Assembly: GCA_934561485.1 (NCBI GenBank)
Contig: CAKTGS010000018.1
Span: forward strand, 1-28,579
DNA from: an uncultured Faecalibacterium sp.
GTDB taxonomy: Bacteria; Bacillota; Clostridia; Oscillospirales; Ruminococcaceae
Reading direction: 5' to 3'
DNA: 28,579 bases
A model generated the notes under the pieces. That model saw only the letters and a program-made list of their open reading frames with translations, was not told the origin of the DNA and made no database searches. The position numbers and the translations under genes were made by a program. Positions 22,681 through 28,579 of this stretch are shown here, piece by piece. Numbering within the stretch: position 1 is the first letter of the stretch; each line of letters starts with the position of its first letter.

Positions 22681-23063
22681 GAATGCCCTCCGCTTCGCTC
22701 TGGGCATATTTAAAGGAAATATTATTTTTATATTGGCGTTTGTCGCGGCCTGCGGAGCTTGTCGGGGTTTAGACCCCTCCATCTGCTAACGCAGACCGCT
22801 CTGCCACTTGAAAGCCCCACTGGGGCTTTCATTGCTGCGCAAACGCGGGCCGCTCCAAACGCATTTTCACAAAAGGGGTCGTAGCGGGTAGTAGCATCTG
22901 CGGCTGTCACGCAACGGATAAGCCTAGGTTTTGCAAATGCAATTGTCCGTAACGACTCCTCCCGTGAAAAAACAGTTCCGGCGGGCCCGCAGGCCTGCCG
23001 GAACTGCAAATTTAAAAATATTATTTCCGCTGATATTGCCAGAGCGCAAGCGGAGGCAATTCC
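22681..23063. mobile_element. 383-bp non-coding element with about 55-bp imperfect inverted ends
   Basis: The left end (22681-22736) and the reverse complement of the right end (23008-23063) align over nearly all their length: GCC-TCCGCTT-CGCTCTGG, then GGAAATA-TATTTTTA. Each end folds as a hairpin whose closing pairs differ but stay paired (ATGCCC/GGGCAT left, ATTGCC/GGCAAT right). The interior has a 9-bp hairpin GAAAGCCCC-ACT-GGGGCTTTC (22810-22830) and a long one at 22973-23006 which, with six T on the minus strand, is a minus-strand terminator. The minus-strand frame 22728-23009 is open but looks non-coding. Confidence 0.65.
22966..23006 (-). terminator. minus-strand intrinsic terminator inside the 22681 element
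   Basis: CAGTTCCGGC and GCCGGAACTG pair, with further inner GGCC pairing, and are followed on the minus strand by TTTTTT (22972-22967). Confidence 0.7.
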
Positions 23064-23162
23064 AAATCGTTCTGTTCCGGTTTAAAGGTTCAAAAGTCAT
23101 ACCAAGCTCAGTTGTGCCAAAATTTGCAGAGAGCGTTTGTGCAGAATCGTCAGATTTGTCAA

Positions 23163-23191
23163 TTGCCTTTTTGACCCGCCGGGGCTATAAT
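23163..23191 (+). promoter_or_regulatory. promoter of glnN
   Basis: -35 TTGCCT (23163-23168), a 17-bp spacer and a perfect -10 TATAAT (23186-23191). Transcription should start near 23198, leaving a 144-nt leader. Confidence 0.75.
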
Positions 23192-23201
23192 CAAACCATA
23201 G

Positions 23202-23251
23202 ACAGCAACGGCGCTGTGGGTCACCTCCTGACTCGCAGCGCTGTTTTTGTT
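23202..23251 (+). promoter_or_regulatory. glnN leader attenuator: A/G hexaloop hairpin versus terminator
   Basis: Hairpin one, ACAGC-AACGGC-GCTGT (23202-23217), has a hexaloop with A at position 1 and G at position 4, the ANTAR-recognition pattern. The intrinsic terminator GCGCTGTGGGTC / GACTCGCAGCGC (23211-23241, 12 bp with two G-U pairs, 7-nt loop) is followed by TGTTTTTGTT. The two share 23211-23217, so they exclude each other. ANTAR targets normally have two hexaloop hairpins; I find only one here. Confidence 0.6.
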
Positions 23252-23341
23252 AAGAAGCTTTTCGTGCTTTCGAGCCTGGCTTTGCGGCAGCTCAAAGCGG
23301 TATTCGGGAAGGAAAATAAGATCAAGTAAGGAGTAGGATTT

Positions 23342-25429
<2,088 letters not shown>

Positions 25430-25512
25430 TCTCCGGACGCAACCGCAGAACAGCATCATCCGTAGGCTGCGGATCTGAAAATGCCATTCTCCTTTTCCTA
25501 TTTCTTACACCA
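25430..25512 (+). other. glnN-glnA spacer with hairpin
   Basis: No gene or clear promoter. A hairpin ATCCG-TAGGCTG-CGGAT (25468-25484 approximately) and an alternative longer stem CCGCAG/CTGCGG occur before the terminator at 25513. Neither loop matches the A1/G4 hexaloop. Confidence 0.4.
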
Positions 25513-25562
25513 GCCTAAAGACCTGCTCCCTATTTTGAGGGCAGGCCTTTAGGCGTTTTTAT
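25513..25562 (+). terminator. intrinsic terminator in the glnA leader
   Basis: GCCTAAAG, CCTGC and CCCT pair with AGGG, CAGG and CTTTAGGC, followed by GTTTTTATTT. It ends only about 18 nt before the glnA start codon. It can therefore end glnN transcripts and also control glnA and the ANTAR gene, unless relieved. Confidence 0.92.
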
Positions 25563-25579
25563 TTGAAGAGGAAATCATT

Positions 25580-26899
25580 ATGAGTTATTCGACCCAACAG
25601 GATATCCTGGACTTTGTAGAGGACAACAACGTCAAGTTTGTGCGCTTTGCCTTCTGCGATATTTTTGGCACCCAGAAGAACATTGCCGTGCTGGCCAGCG
25701 ACCTGCCCAAGGCCCTGGAGGACGGTGTGTGCTTTGACGGCAGCTCCATTGCCGGTTTTATGCACGTGGAAGAAAGCGACCTGGTGCTGCGGCCGGATCT
25801 GTCCACCGTGACCATTCTGCCTTGGCGCCCCACCGAGGGCCGGGTGATGCAGTTCTTCTGCGATGTGGAAAAGCCGGACGGCAATGCCTTTGGCGGCAAC
25901 TGCCGCGGGTTCCTGCGCAGCGTGAACCGCAAATTCCGCAAGCTCGGCCTGACCTGCAACGTGGGTGCCGAGTGCGAATTTTATCTGTTTGAAACCGATG
26001 ACCGGGGCCGCCCCACCCGCATTCCCATCGACTTTGGCGGCTACTTTGACGTAGCTCCGCTGGATGCCGGGGAAAATCTGCGCCGGGACATCTGCCTGAC
26101 CATGGAGCAGATGGGTCTCAGTCCCCAGCACAGCCACCACGAAAGCGGCAGCGGCCAGAATGAAATCGACTTCCACTATGCCGGGCCGCTGAAAACCGCC
26201 GACAATGTAATGATGTTCAAGCAGATCGTGCGCGCCATTGCCATGCGCAGCGGCCTGCACGCCAGCTTTCTGCCCAAGCCGCTGTCGGACCAGGCAGGCA
26301 GCGGCCTGCACATCAACCTCTCGTTGTACATGGACGGGCACAACCTGTTTGAGGGCGACATTGCCCCGGACAGCATCGCCGGCAGCTTTATGGCCGGTGT
26401 GCTGGCCCACAGCCGGGAGCTGACCGCCTTTACCAATCCCCTGCCCAACAGCTACCGGCGCTTTGGCTGCGATGAAGCCCCCCGCTATGTGAGCTGGAGC
26501 CGCCAGAACCGCAGCCAGCTGGTGCGCATTCCCCAGGTACAGGGCGACAACTGCCGCATGGAACTGCGCAGCCCGGACCCAGCCTGCAACCCGTACCTGG
26601 CCATCGGTCTGGTGCTGGCAGCCGGCCTGGACGGCATTGAGCGCCGCATGGTGCTGCCCGCCCCGGTCAACAAAAATCTGTTTGACCCCGCCGCGGCAGC
26701 CGCTCTGCCGCTGGAGCAGCTGCCTACCAGCCTGGAAGAGGCCGTGGCTGCTGCTCAGGAGAGCGAATTCCTGCACGCGGTACTGCCCGAGGAACTGGCG
26801 CACCGCTACTTTGCCGAGGAGCTGAAGCGCTGCCAGGCCCTGAAAAACGCCTCTGACCCCGCCGAGTATGAGCGTATCCATTACTTCAACGCCATCTGA
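25580..26899 (+). CDS. glnA: type I glutamine synthetase
   Basis: This 439-residue GSI has the beta-grasp (RFAFCDIFGTQKNIAV, CFDGSSIAGF), metal-ligand Glu in GAECEFYLF, HHESGSGQNEIDF (usually ESAPGQHE) and the substrate loop GSGLHINLSL, followed by NSYRR and the arginine segment DNCRMELRSPDP. The length without an insertion suggests the GSI-alpha subtype. GAGGA lies 7 nt before ATG 25580. It follows glnN and precedes the ANTAR gene by 45 nt. Confidence 0.96.
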   Translation: MSYSTQQDILDFVEDNNVKFVRFAFCDIFGTQKNIAVLASDLPKALEDGVCFDGSSIAGFMHVEESDLVLRPDLSTVTILPWRPTEGRVMQFFCDVEKPDGNAFGGNCRGFLRSVNRKFRKLGLTCNVGAECEFYLFETDDRGRPTRIPIDFGGYFDVAPLDAGENLRRDICLTMEQMGLSPQHSHHESGSGQNEIDFHYAGPLKTADNVMMFKQIVRAIAMRSGLHASFLPKPLSDQAGSGLHINLSLYMDGHNLFEGDIAPDSIAGSFMAGVLAHSRELTAFTNPLPNSYRRFGCDEAPRYVSWSRQNRSQLVRIPQVQGDNCRMELRSPDPACNPYLAIGLVLAAGLDGIERRMVLPAPVNKNLFDPAAAAALPLEQLPTSLEEAVAAAQESEFLHAVLPEELAHRYFAEELKRCQALKNASDPAEYERIHYFNAI

Positions 26900-26944
26900 C
26901 CCCTGCCATAAACAAAAAGAGTGTAGGAGAAAGGAGCGGAGAAG

Positions 26945-27523
26945 ATGGGACGTGCTCTGATTGTAAGCGCAGGTGCCAGCTCCAACGAGTACATTGCCGC
27001 ACGGCTCAGCGAACTGGGCTACACCCGGCCGGTGATCGTACCCAGCGGGGCTGAAGCACGGCGGCGGATGCCGGAATCCGACTTTGAACTGATCGTGGTC
27101 AACGCACCCCTGCCGGACGAGTTCGGCCACGAGGTATGCATCAATGCCGTGGAGCAGACCGATGCCGGGGTGGTGTTTTTGGTCAAGGCCGCACAGGCAG
27201 AGCCGCTGCTGGCTCCCCTGAGCGACCAGGGCGTGCTGCTGCTCAGTAAGCCCTTTACCACCCCATTCTTCCTGCAGGCAATGCACATGGCAGCCGCCAG
27301 CAACCACCGGCTGCAGCGTATGCGGCAGGAAAATGCCCGGATGCAGGAAAAAATAGCACAGATCCGGCTGGTAAGCCGGGCCAAATGCTGCCTGGTGGAG
27401 CATGAACATCTCACAGAGGCCGAAGCGCACCGCCGCATTGAAAAACAGGCCATGGACACCCGCCGTGACCGCACCGAAATCGCACAGGAAATCCTTGATT
27501 CTTATGAGGATGTAGGTGTATAA
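26945..27523 (+). CDS. ANTAR-domain response regulator (pseudo-receiver type)
   Basis: This 192-residue protein has an N-terminal receiver-like domain (1-115), a coiled coil (about 117-136) and a C-terminal ANTAR RNA-binding domain (about 137-190; AKCCLVEHEHLTEAEAHRRIEKQAMDTR). The phosphoacceptor position is Asn53 in LIVVNAPLPDE rather than Asp, while Lys102 in SKPF is kept. Its activity is therefore probably not set by standard phosphorylation. ANTAR proteins stabilise hairpins that prevent terminators. It follows glnA by 45 nt and is most likely the antiterminator of one or both glutamine synthetase leaders. Confidence 0.87.
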   Translation: MGRALIVSAGASSNEYIAARLSELGYTRPVIVPSGAEARRRMPESDFELIVVNAPLPDEFGHEVCINAVEQTDAGVVFLVKAAQAEPLLAPLSDQGVLLLSKPFTTPFFLQAMHMAAASNHRLQRMRQENARMQEKIAQIRLVSRAKCCLVEHEHLTEAEAHRRIEKQAMDTRRDRTEIAQEILDSYEDVGV

Positions 27524-27524
27524 T
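27495..27524 (+). promoter_or_regulatory. possible pyrG promoter inside the ANTAR 3' end
   Basis: -35 TTGATT (27495-27500), an 18-bp spacer and a perfect -10 TATAAT (27519-27524). The -10 overlaps the ANTAR stop codon. Confidence 0.6.
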
Positions 27525-27544
27525 ATTGGATTGGGAAAAGCAAC

Positions 27545-27715
27545 AACCCTCTCCGTCACGCCAGACGGCGTGCCACCTTCCCCCGACTGAGGAGGTTTTC
27601 CCCTGCTGGCTGAAGCGCTGTTCTCCTTGTGAAGGGCGCGTTTCTCCGTCAGAACGCATAAAGCTCGCCCTTCGGGAGAGCCGGCTGCGACCAACGGGAG
27701 CAGACTGAGAGGGTT
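27545..27715. repeat. 171-bp repeat with 13-bp inverted ends
   Basis: The ends AACCCTCTCCGTC (27545-27557) and GACTGAGAGGGTT (27703-27715) are inverted repeats with one mismatch. Internally CACGCC-AGAC-GGCGTG makes a hairpin at the left. No ORF is present. This small palindromic repeat type recalls short non-autonomous elements common in gut Firmicutes, and the left half resembles the 21268 repeat. It lies in the pyrG leader. Confidence 0.6.
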
Positions 27716-27762
27716 ACCAAGGGAAAGAACAAGTATAAGGGAAAAATAGAGGAGGACATTTT

Positions 27763-28579
27763 ATGGCAGAAAAACAGACCAAGTTCATTTTCGTCACCGG
27801 TGGCGTTGTATCCGGCCTGGGCAAAGGCATCACAGCCGCTTCCCTGGGCCGCCTGCTCAAGTGCCGCGGCCTGAAGGTGGCCAGCCAGAAGCTGGACCCC
27901 TACGTCAACGTGGACCCCGGCACCATGAGTCCCCTGCAGCACGGCGAGGTGTTCGTAACCGATGACGGCACCGAAACCGATCTGGATCTGGGCCACTACG
28001 AGCGCTTCATTGACGAAAACCTGAACAAATACTCCAACCTGACCACCGGCAAGGTGTACTGGAACGTGCTGAACAAGGAGCGTCAGGGCGCTTATCTGGG
28101 CCAGACCGTGCAGATCATCCCCCATATCACCAACGAGATCAAAAGTTACGTCTACAATATGGCTTCTTCCACGGAGGCCGATGTCGTCATCACCGAGATC
28201 GGCGGCACCACCGGCGACATCGAGAGCCAGCCGTTCCTGGAGGCCATCCGCCAGATCGGCCTGGAACAGGGCCGCGACAACTGCTGCTACATTCATGTCG
28301 TGCTGGTGCCCTATATTTCCGGCTCCGACGAGTACAAATCCAAGCCCGCCCAGCACTCGGTCAAGGAGCTGCAGGGCATGGGCATCAACCCCGACATCAT
28401 CATCCTGCGTGCCGATGGCAGCGTAGGCAGCGACATCCGCCGCAAGATCAGCACGTTCTGCAACGTGCAGCCGGAGTGCGTGATTGAAAACCTGACCATG
28501 CCCAGCCTGTACCAGTGCCCGCTGATGCTGCACACCAACGGCCTGGATGACGTGGTGGTGAAAAAGCTGAAGCTGGAGG
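27763..28579 (+). CDS. pyrG: CTP synthase (partial, N-terminal 272 residues)
   Basis: The open frame runs off the window. It encodes the CTP synthase ATP/UTP amidoligase domain: [27 protein letters not shown] (P-loop), [40 protein letters not shown] and [21 protein letters not shown] synthase uses glutamine to aminate UTP. GAGGAGG lies 8 nt before ATG 27763. The glutaminase domain should follow beyond 28579. Confidence 0.97.
   Translation, partial: MAEKQTKFIFVTGGVVSGLGKGITAASLGRLLKCRGLKVASQKLDPYVNVDPGTMSPLQHGEVFVTDDGTETDLDLGHYERFIDENLNKYSNLTTGKVYWNVLNKERQGAYLGQTVQIIPHITNEIKSYVYNMASSTEADVVITEIGGTTGDIESQPFLEAIRQIGLEQGRDNCCYIHVVLVPYISGSDEYKSKPAQHSVKELQGMGINPDIIILRADGSVGSDIRRKISTFCNVQPECVIENLTMPSLYQCPLMLHTNGLDDVVVKKLKLE

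Noticed and set aside
22735..22815. tRNA-like sequence on the minus strand (GTGGCAGAGCGGTC ... GGTCTAAACC)
   Set aside because: A D-arm-like part and a possible anticodon arm are present, but there is no acceptor pairing, no T-arm and no CCA.
22728..23009. 93-codon minus-strand ORF inside the 22681 element
   Set aside because: It crosses a terminator hairpin and inverted repeats, and its composition is that of the repeat rather than a protein.

Overview
The window looks like a chromosomal segment of a low-redundancy, GC-rich gut Firmicute of the Oscillospiraceae/Ruminococcaceae, most probably Faecalibacterium or a close relative. This is inferred from the GC-rich codon use, the Firmicute-type AGGAGG ribosome sites and extended -10 promoters, the coexistence of type III and type I glutamine synthetases with an ANTAR regulator, and the small palindromic repeats between genes. 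No species name can be proven from the sequence alone.

Layout. Positions 1-475 hold a minus-strand tRNA cluster (Gly, Val, Asp, Phe) behind a near-consensus promoter. Positions 677-3102 hold nfnA-nfnB (NADH-dependent ferredoxin:NADP oxidoreductase). Positions 3287-7192 hold a small membrane protein, then a DUF969/DUF979 membrane pair, an M29-type aminopeptidase and pyroglutamyl peptidase, which read as a peptide or pyroglutamate salvage operon. Positions 7194-9020 (minus) hold a PAP2 phosphatase, a DUF2500 protein with a short upstream ORF, and a decayed IS200-type insertion. Positions 9223-11497 hold phzF-like and GNAT genes divergent from a LysR regulator. Positions 11522-14659 (minus) hold guaA, a GyrI-like protein and a ZIP metal transporter. 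Positions 14786-16499 hold an aspartate-dehydrogenase-like gene and a 2-hydroxyacid-dehydrogenase-like gene that has lost its catalytic residues. Positions 16608-18889 hold a TPP riboswitch followed by thiD-thiT-tenA (thiamine salvage and uptake). Positions 18894-20402 hold a MITE-like insertion, an internally deleted MerR regulator, a NifX/MTH1175-type protein and a rhomboid protease whose 5' end is frameshifted. Positions 20415-21182 hold a candidate structured RNA and a CYTH protein. Positions 21447-22673 hold an RlmI-type rRNA methyltransferase. Positions 22681-23063 hold a 383-bp non-coding element with long inverted ends. Positions 23163-27523 hold the nitrogen-assimilation locus: glnN (GSIII), glnA (GSI) and an ANTAR regulator, with an intrinsic terminator in each glutamine synthetase leader. 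The window ends inside pyrG.

Themes. Glutamine synthesis (glnN, glnA) is flanked by glutamine-consuming pyrG and lies in the same window as guaA. The most interesting regulatory signal is the glnN leader: a small hairpin with an A1/G4 hexaloop is mutually exclusive with a 12-bp intrinsic terminator, as expected of an ANTAR antitermination target, and the ANTAR gene lies just downstream. The second is a non-coding, multi-hairpin, long-range-paired region at 20415-20650 that I cannot assign to a known RNA. Several non-autonomous repeats (16501, 18894, 21268, 22681, 27545) and a dead IS200 show past mobile-element activity. I saw no CRISPR array, prophage or complete transposase, and no clear new multi-gene system.
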